Assembly (NCBI GenBank): GCA_977017575.1 | Contig: CDRNVI010000141.1 | Span: 1-64,000 of the forward strand | Direction of reading: 5' to 3' | DNA: 64,000 bases | DNA from: Paramoeba atlantica | Lineage: Eukaryota; Discosea | Part shown: piece by piece, positions 34,980-46,216 of the stretch | Layout of the letters: each line of letters begins with the position of its first letter | Position numbering within the stretch: the stretch's first letter is position 1 | Position numbers and translations under genes: made by a program | Notes under the pieces: model-generated | Databases searched by the model: none | Told to the model about the DNA's origin: nothing | Seen by the model: the letters and a program-made list of their open reading frames with translations, nothing else

Positions 34980-35550
34980 AATTATTGGAAACAAGGTGAC
35001 ATTATTGTCTCAATAATACATATACCCATATTTTATCAATTGTGGATGCCTTCACAGGGTACTTTTCATTATTTCCACTGAAAGCTGTCATCACAAAAGA
35101 GATGGCACAATGCCTCTTGAAATATGTTACAATCCATTCAATGCCACCGGAAATAGTGACTGATGGAGGGGCCCAGAAAGAACTCTTTGTGGAATTGACA
35201 CAAATCTGAGGAACACACCATGCAAAGGTCTCCCTCTATAACCACAAAGGAAATGGCAAAGTGGAAACAATTCATTCACCTGTTAAAAACATGATGAGGG
35301 CTTTATGTCCAGAAATATCAAAGGGACTGTGGGATTTGCTCCTTCCAATTGGTGGAATTTGCTTACAATACCCAAGTTCATTCTGTAACAAAACAAAAAC
35401 CTTTCATGTTACAATTTAGTCGAATACCAACATATCCAATCAATGTTACACTGGGAACATCAAACCCAAAATTGGTTACTTCAGATGAATATGTGGCTAA
35501 TGTGAGGAATAAGATGTTAGAAATCTTTCAACTGGTAAATGAAAAATGAA
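34980..35550 (+). pseudogene. Gypsy integrase core
   Basis: The DDE triad can be followed: SIVDAFTGYFSLFPLKAV (Asp near 35043), IVTDGGAQKELFVELTQI (Asp near 35160), NHKGNGKVETIHSP (Glu near 35262). TGA stands between TQI and GTHHAK. The C-terminal part to 35549 is open. Integrase inserts the cDNA copy. Confidence 0.78.
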
Positions 35551-36147
35551 GAGATTCCAAGGAACAAAGAGTTGATGACTATAATGCTCATCAAAGAACT
35601 CAAATTCTATCGGTTGGAGACTGAGTCCTTCTTCTAAATCATGAAAAAAGGAAGAAATTTAACCAAAAATTCAATCCAAGGACACAAGGTGATGTCCATA
35701 TGATAACTGAGGTTGTTTCAGCTCAAATATATCGATTAAGGAATCTCAAAACAAGATGGATTCTTCCACAACCTGTTCATGGAAGTGAATTAATATGAAA
35801 GGGTTGAGATTGAAAAGGAACAAAACCTGATAAAGGAGAAAGAACTCCCACCAGGAGATGGATGAAGAAGTCTGAAATATAGAATTATCTCAGAAAGAGA
35901 ATTTGATGGTTATCAACAATATTGTATGGAAATCCAACCACCTACTGGAAGAAAATGACATAAGTGGTGGGAGAAAGAACACCTGGGAGGTACAAAAGAG
36001 TTGAAAGATTACCTCAAGGCAAAGAAGCCTCAAAAAGGTTATTGGTGGGCAGACTGATCAATAATGGGTGGATTTTCCCTGTAAGAACTTTGAATTTTGT
36101 TCAGAACTGACAAAGCTGCGCTCAAAACTCTGCTTGCAAGGGGGGGG

Positions 36148-36355
36148 TGTAAATAATTAAATATCCAAATATGAAATATTATAAATATATATAACACCTT
36201 TATTTGAATCCTTGTTAAATTCAGTTCAACTGATTGCAGTTCATTGTTGTCAACATCCTGTCACTGTGTTTTCTCCTCTCTACTCTCTCACTTGTTGATT
36301 TCCCAGTTTCTCAACTGTGCTTCTTTGAAACCTCAGAAATAAAACAAAATCTACA
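36148..36355 (+). repeat. Gypsy 3' LTR
   Basis: Starts TGTAAATAATTAAATATCC after a run of seven G and ends AAAATCTACA (TG...CA). The right flank is the inverted duplication block that starts with AAGGATTGCTTCATCC. Confidence 0.83.
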
Positions 36356-37080
36356 AAGGATTGCTTCATCCAAGAAAGCTTCACAACAAAAAAAAAACAA
36401 GATGTCACATAAAAACAAAAAGGAAAAAGGAAATGGAAATGGATATAAAAATAAAAAATAATATCGACAAGAGAGTGAGCCAGGCTGAGAAAAAAATAAT
36501 CATAACAACAATAAATAACAACAATAATAAAATAACAAAATAACAACAACAATATTCCAAACAAAGTACACTATTGGGGAGAATCAAACAAAACAACAAC
36601 AGCAACATTCACAACAGACTCTTTGCCAACAAACACTTTCAGGGTGAAATCATTCCAAACAGTTTTAAATAATATATGTGACACAACCAAAAAACCTAGA
36701 ATAAAGAAAGAAACAACAATCCATAAAAATAACCCAAACAGTAATTCTCTCTCAAAGATAAGTTGAGGATCCAAACTTTTAAACAACTCTCCCAACAACA
36801 TCTCAACCAACCAACAAAAGAAAACCAAATAATAATAAAAGCAAACATAACAAAAAAAACCTTTTTTGAAGAAAAAAAAAAATAGGTCACACAAGTTCCA
36901 ACAAACACAAGCAAGAAAAAACAGTCCAAAAAACTCACATCAGTAATTATTCAATCCCTCACCTCACTCTTGTTCCCTTTTGGAGGGGGATATCTTTTTT
37001 TTTGAATTTCATTCAAGAAAACAAAAAAAACTTAACTCTCAGATTCTCCATCAACCCTCTGGCTCTCTGGTAACAAAAAA
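36356..37080 (-). repeat. Inverted duplication arm (partner 57880-58740)
   Basis: The reverse complement matches 57880-58740: GCTTCA...AAGAAAG near 36362-36385 against 58690-58735, and the stretch ACCCTCTGGCTCTCTGGTAAC near 37053 against 57895-57920. The two arms are 20 kb apart in opposite orientation. No gene is recognisable in either; A-rich reading here gives only low-complexity frames. Confidence 0.7.
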
Positions 37081-37089
37081 GAGAAGTAA

Positions 37090-37440
37090 CCCACCAAAGA
37101 AAAGAAGAAATAAGAAAAAGAAAGCACAAAAAAACAGGAAAAGGAAAAAGAAAAAAAGAAAAAAAGAAAGAAAACAAAAAAAGAAAGAAAAAAAAAGAAA
37201 GAAAAAAAAGAAAGAAAAAGAAAGAAAAAAAAGAAAGAAAAAGAAACCACAACTTGAAGCAACATATTTAACCCAATCATGATCACAGTGACCTATGAAA
37301 GAAGAGAAAAAAAGAGAAAAGAAAAAAGAGAAAGGAAAAGAAACAAAAAGAGAGAAAAAAAAGGGAAGAAAAAAAAGGGAGAAAAGAAGGGAGAAAAAAA
37401 GAGAAGTAAGGAAAAAAGAAAAGAGATGATGGCAAGAACA
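37090..37440 (+). repeat. Purine-rich (GA/A-rich) tract
   Basis: About 350 bases made almost wholly of A and G in AAAGAAAG-like runs, with a break at 37245-37295. It would translate as Lys/Glu/Arg; I see no gene. Confidence 0.8.
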
Positions 37441-37574
37441 AAAACAGAAAACTAGAGTGGGGAAGGTGCAACACTCTTTTTTTAGCCACAAAAAAAAGAT
37501 TTTGGGGTTTCACAATTTTTTTTACCCTTTGTTTTTTTTGTTTTTTTTGTTTCTTTTCAATCCTTTTTGCATCT

Positions 37575-37814
37575 CCCAAGTCTTGGTCATGTTTCACAAA
37601 GACACTATCACACTCATCATCAAGACAAAAAAAAACACTCAAACAGAAGGGATTGAAGAAAATTGGAACAAAAAGATGAAGAAAAATGAAAAAATTCAAT
37701 ATGTGGGAATTGAACCCGTCAGGTAAATAGATGGTTCTTGCCCTTCTCCTTACTCTCCTAGGTTCGAAAAAGAAGTCTTTCAATCCTCCTCCAAAGAAGA
37801 GAAGACAAAAATAG
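37575..37814. pseudogene. PB1-gene fragments in two orientations
   Basis: On the minus strand (37575-37640) the frame reads LDDECDSVFVKHDQDLGD, matching the acidic PB1 signature of the gene at 56168 (LNDECDVVFVKCDRDLED). On the plus strand 37761-37814 reads GSKKKSFNPPPKKRRQK then TAG, matching that gene's C-terminus (GSKKKFFNSPPKERRRK). The two ends of the gene thus lie side by side in opposite orientation, so this is a rearranged relic. Confidence 0.65.
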
Positions 37815-37880
37815 AAGACATTATTTGAAAAATAACAAACCAAAGTCACCAGGGTTACCAAAATGAACCTAGGATTTTCA

Positions 37881-37922
37881 TACTCTCTGGGTGCTAATTT
37901 GAAAATTCATACCCAAAGAGTA
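37881..37922 (+). repeat. Hairpin repeat copy 1
   Basis: Imperfect inverted repeat TACTCTCTGGGTGC...CATACCCAAAGAGTA with a loop TAATTTGAAAATT. Related hairpins are at 41198-41240 (same orientation) and 57800-57841 (opposite). Confidence 0.7.
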
Positions 37923-39200
37923 TAAGTTTTCTTCCTTGAGGTCATTTGAGCATTGCTTGGATCACCACTGATAGGGAAAGAACCAAAATAACACTTCTTC
38001 ATCCATTCAAGAATGAAAGTTCTTTTTATGGTTATCCAATAAGTTGATTGTTTCAACAAAAAAAAAGATCAAAAGAGATGAGTTCTCTGGTCAAAAAAAA
38101 TGAGAAAAAGGAGGCAAAAAGAAAAGATCAGAAGAGTAAGATAAAGGAAATAGGGGAAATAAAATGGAAACAAACAAAAAAAAATCTAATGATAAAGAAA
38201 AAAGAAAAAAGAACCCTAGTAAGCTGATAGTCTCACAGCTTAACCATTTCAGTCAGGTCCCATTTCTCTCAAAGCTCTTCTTTCTCAAAAGACAAAGGAA
38301 TGCCAAATCAAAGGTTCCCAACATTGAACTGGGGTGAGTCATAAAATAATTGAAGAAATAATTGAAATTCTCAAGGGTCCACCAGGTTTAATCCTCTTAT
38401 AACATCAAAGAGAAAAGGGTTGTTTGAACAAATCAAAAGAACTTTTTAACTTGTTTATAACACTCTTTACAATCTTTTCAATTTGTTTTGCCTTTCTTGA
38501 TCTTGAATGTTAATCACAAATAAATTATTAAAAGCCAAGTACAAAGTGGAGACATTATACAAAGAGGAAAGCAATTATCCCTTTTAAAAGAAAAGAAAAG
38601 AAAAAAAGTTAGTTTTTTTGATTAAAAAAAACAAAAAACAAAAAAAAACATCATCATCACAACAAAACACCAAAACCCCTCCCTCCACCACAGGTATTCA
38701 ACAAAACCAAATAACCATAACCCAAATATCCACCCAAGAAACAACCACCTATAAACAACTGCCAACAAATAACAAATAACAAACAACAAAACAACAAACA
38801 ACAATTCCCCCCCCACAAACAATGCACAATACTCCAGGAACAACAAAACACAAAATAAAGAAGCTCCCTTCATTCAAAAGGAAAGTCAATGAATTTTAAA
38901 AAAAACAAAGGGGAAAAAAAGGAGGAAGGAAGGAAGAGGAAAAAGAGAAAGGAGGAAAAGAGAGAGGAAAACAAAAGAGATAAAAAAGAAAAAGGGAAAG
39001 TAAAAAAGGGAGAAAAAGGAGAAAGATAAGAAAGAAACAAGAGGAAGAGAAGGAAAAACCTCTGATTGAAAGCAAATCAAGCAAGGGAAAAAAGAACCTT
39101 GGATGTGTGGTCTCAAGTCTCTCAGCAAGAATTGTATCATAAGAAGAAAAAGAGTTGTTTGAACAAATCAAAAAACTTTTAATTTGTTCATAAAACTCAA
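37923..39200. other. Gene-free region with small dispersed repeats
   Basis: No coding signal. 38262-38345 resembles 62990-63062. 38405-38470 and 39130-39200 (a GTTTGAACAAATCAAAA stretch) resemble each other and, inverted, 47960-48020. 39085-39140 is the inverted relative of 48065-48175. 38630-38860 is C/A-rich on this strand. 38890-39060 is purine-rich. Confidence 0.5.
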
Positions 39201-39224
39201 AAATTGTTACCTAACTAACAGAAA

Positions 39225-39475
39225 AAGAAAAAAAAAAAAAGAAAATGAAAAGAAAGAAAAAGAAAAGAGAAAAAAAAAGAAAAAAGAAAGAGGAAAAGGA
39301 GAAAAAAGAAAGAAAAAGAAAAAGAGAAAAAGAAAAGAGGGAGAAAAAAAAGGAGAAAAAAAAGGAGAAAAAAAAAGAAAAAAGAAAAAAGAAAAGAAAA
39401 AGAAAAAGAAAAAAAGAAAAAGAGAAAGAGAAAAAGAAAAGAAGAAAAGAAAAAAAAGAAAAAGAACCAACAAAA
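39225..39475 (+). repeat. Purine-rich tract
   Basis: About 250 bases of AAAAGAAA/GAGAAA repeats on the plus strand. Frames across it are Lys/Glu-only or Phe/Leu-only and carry no gene signal. Confidence 0.85.
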
Positions 39476-39489
39476 AGATAGAGACTTTT

Positions 39490-40180
39490 GTGGTGTGTGC
39501 CAGGGGAGGGGGGGAGGTTGTGTGTTACTCTCAAGAACATCAATATGATCTGCCAGTTTCTCATCACACTCTTCCTGAGCATTTCAATCTTCTTCTCTCT
39601 CTTCTTCTGTTGTTCCTTTGAGGCTTTTCTTGGAGTTCTCAGAAACTGAATCAACATCATCAGTATTCTTCTCATCACCCACTTTCTCTTCATCATCATC
39701 CACTCGATTTTCGATCTCCTGATGACTCTTCACTGCTGTCACCATCTTGTTTGCTCTTTTTTGGGAGGAGAAATAAAGCATCTTCTCCAAGTCTTGGTCA
39801 TGTTTCACAAAGACAACACATCACACTCATCATTGAGATAGAACACTTGAGAACTACAGTCAAAAGTTCCATACACATCCTGGATGTTCCTTCAGAGGCT
39901 TTGAAAATCTTTGAGCTTGAACAAAACAATCCCACAAACAAACAAAAAACAAAATCACTGAAAAGACACCACCACAAAAAACAAAACTTAGATTGGAAAA
40001 AAAGAAGGGTGGTTTTGGGGAGGGGTGGTTCAATTCCCACAAAATTTTCCTTTTTTTTTTGACTTTTTTTTTGTTCAGTGAAAGCATTGATTGGGGTTTG
40101 GTTTGGGCGGGTTTGGTTTTTTTTTCGAAGTGAGGGGTTGGTTGTGGAGAGTTGTCTTCGAAAAATGAGAAACACTCAAT
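39490..40180 (-). pseudogene. PB1-like gene, decayed copy
   Basis: The reverse strand parallels the intact gene at 56168: a stretch matching the PB1 segment (TATCTCAATGATGAGTGTGA at about 39835), then KHDQDLEKMLYF, ENRVDDDEEKVGDE, and an RTPRKASKEQQKKREKKIEM-like segment matching the coiled coil. Frames shift between 39840 and 39600. A 5' region with TTCAATTCCCAC near 40030 is shared with the 37.7 kb fragment. It is the second non-functional copy of the family in the window. Confidence 0.7.
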
Positions 40181-40597
40181 GCAAGATGAATCTCCTTTCT
40201 GTGTCTCAAATATGTGTAAAACTTGGGATGCACATCTTGTTGTTCTGGATTCTGAGCAAATTCGTGTGTGATGAAAAAGAAGAGGATCAAGTTGAGTGAT
40301 TCTCAGGCGGCAATTTTGAGTGATCCTCAATGCAATTGGATTATTATTATTTGGCTTTGCCCCAACACACCAATAGACACTTCACTGAACTGAGCCAACT
40401 TTTTCCAAAAAACACAGGTTTCTTCGTCCCCCTCCTTGACTTGACCCAACACACACACACACACACAAAAAAACTCAAAACAAAACACAAAAAACACAAA
40501 AAACAAAAACCAATCAAAAACAATCAAAAACAACCAAACCAAAACAAAACAAAGTAATCCCTTCTTGTGTGATTGATCGATAAATACAACTACTACT

Positions 40598-41112
40598 ATG
40601 GCTTCTGTGGTTCAATTTTCTGATGAATGTATCCTCTCTATTGCTCGGTCTGTCAAATCTGGGAAGTCAAAAGGGGTGTATCTTCTTGATCAACGACATG
40701 GAAAATGTCGAACTGAATTATTATGATTTATCAAAAAGTGGGGATGTGGTGGATGGATGAACAGAAAATGGACTGAATTCACAACTCATCTCCTAAGAGA
40801 CAAATGTGCATATGAATTGACTCACATCAAAAATACATCTCTCCTTCTGATCACACGTGAAAGGAGTAAATTAGTATTTGTGATGTGGGCACCATACAAG
40901 AGCTAAAATCAAAAGAAAAGATGGTTGTTTTTTTTACTACAAATGGAATTGTTGGAAAGATTGGAGAAGGTGGAATTTCTTGTTAACTTCAGGGTGGTTC
41001 AGTTGCATCTGTTGATTATGATGAAAGTTTTGGAACATGCATTGGCACAATCTACAATGAAGTGAGAAAAAAGAAAGAGGAAATAACCCCTAATAAAAAT
41101 TTAGTTCACTAA
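40598..41112 (+). pseudogene. ADF/cofilin-homology (coactosin-like) gene, frameshifted
   Basis: ATG at 40598 opens 102 codons: VQFSDECILSIARSVKSGK, then WTEFTTHLLRDKCAYELTHI and ERSKLVFVMWAPYK, resembling the actin-depolymerising-factor homology fold (a late K-L-V-F-x-x-W-A-P strand followed by an Ala-Lys-Ile-Lys helix). TGA at about 40724 would read Trp (ELL-x-FIKKW). After WAPY the frame must shift twice: AKIKRK near 40900, then a segment with GKIGEGGIS and SVASVDYDESFG to about 41080. Such proteins bind actin. I judge this family assignment as moderate; the shifts suggest a pseudogene or base errors. Confidence 0.45.
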
Positions 41113-41197
41113 AAGTGTGCAAAAAGTTGCTGTTTTTTTAGTTTTTCTTTGTTGTTTGCCTCACATTTCATTGGTATTTTTTTGTTGGTATTTTATC

Positions 41198-41240
41198 ATT
41201 CTCTCTGGGTACTAATTTGAAAATTTGTACCCAGAGAATA
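41198..41240 (+). repeat. Hairpin repeat copy 2
   Basis: The best of the three: ATTCTCTCTGGGTAC pairs with GTACCCAGAGAAT, loop TAATTTGAAAATTT. It lies downstream of the ADF-like pseudogene. Confidence 0.75.
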
Positions 41241-41608
41241 TGAATTTTACTCAAACTAAGAAACCAAATTAGACCATTGATGTCTCCTTCAAAAAGAAAA
41301 AAGAGAATGTTTTTTTGGTACTGGGATTGGGATGCTTTCAACTGGGTATGACATACTTTCCTTTCCTTTTTTCTTTTTTAAGAAGTGAAAAAAATGGGAA
41401 GAAATCAACAAAGAAGAAAACCACAAAATCAAAACCAATTGAGACTCTTTAAGGCAAACCTCCAGAATTCCAGCAAAAAGGGAAAACCAAAAGAAATCAT
41501 GGTTCCACTTGCATTTTTGTTTTTTGGGGAGGGAAAGTGTTTTTTTCAGGGTCTGTTGTAAAAATGACAAAGCATTAACCCAATAATGGCAATACATAAA
41601 TAAATTAA

Positions 41609-41997
41609 AAGAATTTTTTAAAAGTGGACACTTATTTTCCAGGGCCCCTTTGAATGATCCCTCTCTTTGGTTAGTTTTTCGAAGAATGAAGTCTCAAAAA
41701 CATTTTTTTTTGAAGGATTATGTTTCAAAACCATTTTTTTTCGAAGAATCATGTTTCGAAAGGTGATTCTTGGAAAAAAATGATTTTGAAACATGATTCT
41801 TCGAAAAAAAATGGTTTCGAAACATAATTCTTCGAAAAAAAATGTTTTCAAGACTTGATTCTTTGAAAAAAAATTTTCAAGACTTGATTTTTCAAAAAAA
41901 AATGATTTCAAAACTTCATTCTTCGAAAAACTAACCAAAGAGAGGGACCATTCAAAGGGGCCCTGGAAAATAAGCGTCCACTTTAAAAAAAATTCTT
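41609..41997. mobile_element. Foldback palindromic element
   Basis: A 389-base near-palindrome. Outer arms of about 90 bases (GTGGACACTTATTTTCCAGG... against ...CCTGGAAAATAAGCGTCCAC) face each other. The centre is a series of alternating units of about 30 bases built on TTCGAAAAAAAATG and its complement. No coding sequence. It has the form of a foldback or MITE-type element. No target-site duplication is evident. Confidence 0.8.
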
Positions 41998-41998
41998 G

Positions 41999-42256
41999 CA
42001 CTACAGGGAAAACGCCCCAAAGATGTTTCAAATATGGCATTGACAGCCCCTATTCTTTGGACAATTTATTTGATTTGGGAGGAAAACCCGTTTTCCTCCA
42101 TTTTTGAAAGAAAAATCCAGTTCAGTTTGAAAAAATTCAAATGGAAAGAAGAGAGCAAAATCACAGGTTTCAGAAATTAAATAAATTGTCCAAAGAATAG
42201 GGGCTGTCGACACCAAGGGCTATTTGAAACATCTTTGGGGCGTTTTCCCCGTAGTG
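41999..42256. mobile_element. CACTA-like MITE
   Basis: 258 bases with terminal inverted repeats of about 75 bases. The ends are CACTACAGGGAAAACGCC and GGCGTTTTCCCCGTAGTG, the CACTA termini typical of the CMC (En/Spm) superfamily. The inner arms (GACAGCCCCTATTCTTTGG and its complement) also match. It has no transposase, so it would need one in trans. It begins two bases after the foldback element ends. A clear 2-3 base duplication is not seen. Confidence 0.72.
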
Positions 42257-43985
42257 TATATTGCATGATGAAAAAAAGAGAAAAAAGGGAATGAAAGAAA
42301 AAACAAAAAACAAAAACAAGAGAAAAAGAGAGAGAAAGAGAAAAAGAAGGGGAAAAGAGAAAAAAACATGATACTAAAATATCAAAGAAATAAAGGGAAA
42401 AGAAAAAAGAAAAAGAAAACCAACCTCTATTAACACTTTTCTTTCTGGCAAACAAACTCTAGTTTCTAGGATACCACCATATTCTTGGGTTCTCTTTTGG
42501 GTTGTCTTGTCTGGATTGGCTTGAATTGTCCTGAACAACCAACCAACAACCCAACAACCGACTGACAACCAACAACAAGCTCTCAAAAAACACTTCTCTT
42601 GGCTCTTTTGAAACAATCAATAACATCCAGCAATAACAATAGCAACAACAATCAAAACAATCACATTTATACCAAAATAAAACCTGAACACTACACAGTG
42701 AAGAAACGAAACACCAAAAGTTTACAACTCAAAACTCTAAGAAGAAGGTTTGTAAGTGAAGAAGAAAACAAAATAAAAACAAAATACAAAAACACAAAAA
42801 CAAACAATTAAACTACTTGACAAAAACACCAAAACAACAAAATAACAAAATAAAGAGGGGAAAAAAAGAAACCTGTGGTGATGTAACAAGAGTGGCAAAC
42901 TCCCTCTCCTTGTGAATTGTTGGGTGGGAATAGACTCCACTTCTGAGTTCAAGCAAAATTCACGGTACCTCTTAATATATTAATTAATTCATCATCGCCA
43001 AGAAGAAGGAGGTTAAAAGAAGTCAAAAAATAGCCATATTCTCCAAATTTCTTGCCAAACTTAACCCCCTTCTTTCTCTTCTTTCCACAATGGAGTGGAG
43101 CACGAAACAAAACAGAGGTCTCTGAACATGCAGCCAGATTATTTTAATATCTCATCAGGGACCATCTCGAGAGGTTAGAGAAAGAAAAGAAAAAAAAATT
43201 AGTATTCACAATTTTTGAAGAACACCATCAAAAGGGAGAAAAAGAAAAAGAAGAAAAAGAAAAGTAGAAAGAAAAGAATAAAAGAATAAAAAAGAGTAAA
43301 GAGAAAAAAAGAAATCTTGAATGGTCTTTTCCACATTTCCCCTGAAAAGAGTTTATCAATAGAAAGAAAAAAAGAAAAGGAAAAAGAAAGAGGGAAAGAG
43401 GGAAAGAGAAAAGAAAACCCACTCAAAAAACAACAAAAATGAAACAAGGGGAAAAGAAAAAAAAAAAAACACAGCAAACACAATGATAAATTGGCCACAA
43501 AAGAAAAGAATGTTAACATTGTGTGCGCAAAACCACCATCAAAAAAAGTTCTTCTTTTTTCTCATGTTCAATGAAAAAAGCAACACACAACAAGATTCAC
43601 CAATATCTCTCACCAATGTAATAGTGATCCATCAACAAAGATTCTTTTGTTCTGGATCAAAGAGCATAACCAAAGGTCAAAAACAACTCTCGATTTAGTC
43701 TCTCACCACAATCTAAAAAAGAAAGAAAAGAAATAAGAAAAGAAAAGAAAGAAAGTAAGAAGAAGAAAATTAGAGAAATATAAGAAAAAAACAAACACCC
43801 CACGATTTTTGAAGATTTTGCTGAATTCTTTGTACCCCACACAAAAGAGAGAGAGAGAGAGAGTTGGCGATTTTGTTTTTTGAACAAAAGGTCCCTGAAG
43901 AACATTTCTTCTTTTTTGGAGAGAAAAAAAAAAAAGAGAGAAAAAAAAAGGACTGAGAGAAGAAAGAGGAACCAAAAAACAGCGG
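42257..43985. other. Low-complexity region without a recognised gene
   Basis: Purine-rich tracts at 42265-42420, 43175-43300 and 43370-43470 alternate with A/C-rich stretches (42540-42860). A (GA)n run stands at 43846-43863. I see no open frame with real composition and no known repeat. Confidence 0.5.
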
Positions 43986-43989
43986 CCAA

Positions 43990-46179
43990 ATGACAAACCC
44001 CTATTTCAGGTCCAAAAACCTCTATCTTCTTTTTTTCTCCTGTCTTTTCCTCTTTTCTTTTCCCTCTTTTCCCTCTTTTCCCTCTTTTCCCTCTTTTTCT
44101 TTCTTCTTTTTTTTGTCCCTGAGTACATTTTCTTCTTTTTTGGATGTTTTTTTTTTAAGGTTCAGACACCAGGTGCCATTTATTAGAGTTAAAAAAACCA
44201 TCTCTAGGATGGAAAAGAGGGGGGAAGAAAGGGGGGAGGGAGGGAAGATAAATTAAGAGTTAGATCCAAAGATCTCTTCAGCATGGGATGCATTGGAGTT
44301 TCTTTACCAACTTTAGTTCTCATTAAGGGGTCTGCGTTTGATTGTTCGCCTTCTAAAACCAGGGAGTGAATTCGGTTTGGAGGTTTCTATGAAGTTAATT
44401 ACATTCCTTCAAAAATCTTCCTCAATAAAGCTCCTCACCAAATTGCTCTCTTGGGACTGATGGAACCATCCTTGGATATCTTTAGTAATTATTACAGGGA
44501 GAATTAGAGCATTCTCAAGAGCAGTTTGGGTCGGAAACAAAACATGGGGGGTTGTCACCATGTTTCCTTGGAATTTCCTTACAAAATTCCCTGGAGGGAT
44601 GGGGAAAGTCCAGTCACAGGTGAGGGGGGAATTGATCCAGTTCCACAGGGTTGAATTCAAAATAATCCACTCTTCACTGGTTTCTGCAACATGTTGTGAT
44701 CTTGGATCCCAATGATGGTCATTCACAGCACATGTTCCATCCTCTTTAGACCAACTTGCAGCAGTTGCAATTGCATCAGCTCACTTGTTAAGATCTCAGG
44801 GTACATGGATGAATTCTATCTCATCAAAGCACATTGCTAACTTACAGATTTCACAAAGTAGTTCATTCAAGGCATAGTTTTTGATGGCATGGGTTTTGGG
44901 TGCAGCCTTGGTGAGAATCATACAATCCCCGACAACTTCAATCTCATTTGTCATTGATCTGGCATATTGCATTCCTTTCAGACAGCCTGTAAATTCACCA
45001 ATATTGTTGGACCCAAGAGGGATGTCTTTTTTGGATGTTCCAAATTTTTGGATCCAGCGTCTTTTCTCTCTTTTTTTTTTTTCTCTCTCTGTTTTTTCGC
45101 TACTTTCCCCCCTTCTCTCTTTCTCTCTTTCTCTCTTTCTCTCTTTCTCTCTTTCTCTCTTTCTCTTTTTTACTTTTCCCTTCCTTTCCTTTCCTTTCCT
45201 TTCCTTTCTGTGGGGTGGTCGGTTTCCTTTTCTTTTCTTTTCTTTTCTCTTTTTTTTTTCTCTTTTTTTTTTCTCTTTTTTTTTTCTCTTTTCTTTTTCT
45301 TTTTCTTTTTCTTTTTCTTTAATCTTTTTTTTTAATTCTTTCTTTTTTAAAAAGAAAAAACCTTTGAAATAATACTTTTTTTCTTTTATTCCCTTTCCTT
45401 TTTCTCTCTTTCTTTTCTCTTTCCTTTTCTTCTTCTTCTCTCTTTCTCATTCTCTCATTCCTCATTTTCTCCTTCTCTTCTCTCTCTTTCTCTCTTCTCT
45501 CTCTTTCTCTCCTCTCCTCTTTCTCTCTCTCTTTCTCTTTCTCTTTCTCTTCTGCTTTCTCTTCCACTTTCTCTTCCACTTTCTCTTCCACTTTCTCTTC
45601 CACTTTCTCTTCCACTTTCTCTTTCTCTCTCTCTCTTCTCTCTTCTCTCTCTTCTCTCTCTTCTCTCTTCTCTCTTCTCTCTTCTCTCTTCTCTCTTTCT
45701 CTTCTATTTGTTAAAAAAGGCTTTTGGTGGACAACTATCTCAGTGGGACAATCCCAACCAAAATTGGAGTTCTTTCTTCTCTTTATTTGTTTCTTTTTCT
45801 TTTTTTTCTTTTTTTTCTTTTTTTTCTTTTTTCTTTTTTCTTTTTCTTTTTCTTTTTCTTTTTCTTTTTCTTTTTCTTTTTCTTTTTCTTTTTCTTTTTC
45901 TTTCTTTTCTCTTTTCTCTTTTTTCTTTTCTTTTAACTTTTAACTTTTTCTTTCTTCTTTCTCTCCCCTTTTCTCTCTCTTCCCTCTTTTTCTCTCTCCC
46001 TCCCTTCCTTTTCTCTCTCTCTCCCCTTTTCTCTCCCTCTCTCCCTCTCTCTCTTCTCTCTCTTCTCTTTTTAGAGATCTTTCTGACAATACTTTGAGAG
46101 GGACTGTTCCATCAAAAATTGAAAATCTTCATCATGTCCAAATCATGTTTTTTTATTTTTTATTTTTTATTTTTTATTT

Positions 46180-46216
<37 letters not shown>

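Larger units (their letters stand above)
30918..36355 (+). mobile_element. Gypsy-type LTR retrotransposon, decayed
   Basis: Bounded by two related LTRs of about 210 bases. The order gag - RT - RNase H - integrase, with integrase after RT, is that of the Gypsy (Metaviridae-like) group. The primer-site region after the 5' LTR begins TTGGTAATGC; TGG is the usual start of a tRNA-primer site. A G-run (36141-36147) forms the polypurine tract before the 3' LTR. No target-site duplication is evident. The coding part has stops of all types and small indels. Confidence 0.85.

Noticed and set aside
36356..36900. Possible gene in the block after the Gypsy element
   Set aside because: Frames on either strand are low-complexity and not conserved in the inverted partner at 57880-58740.
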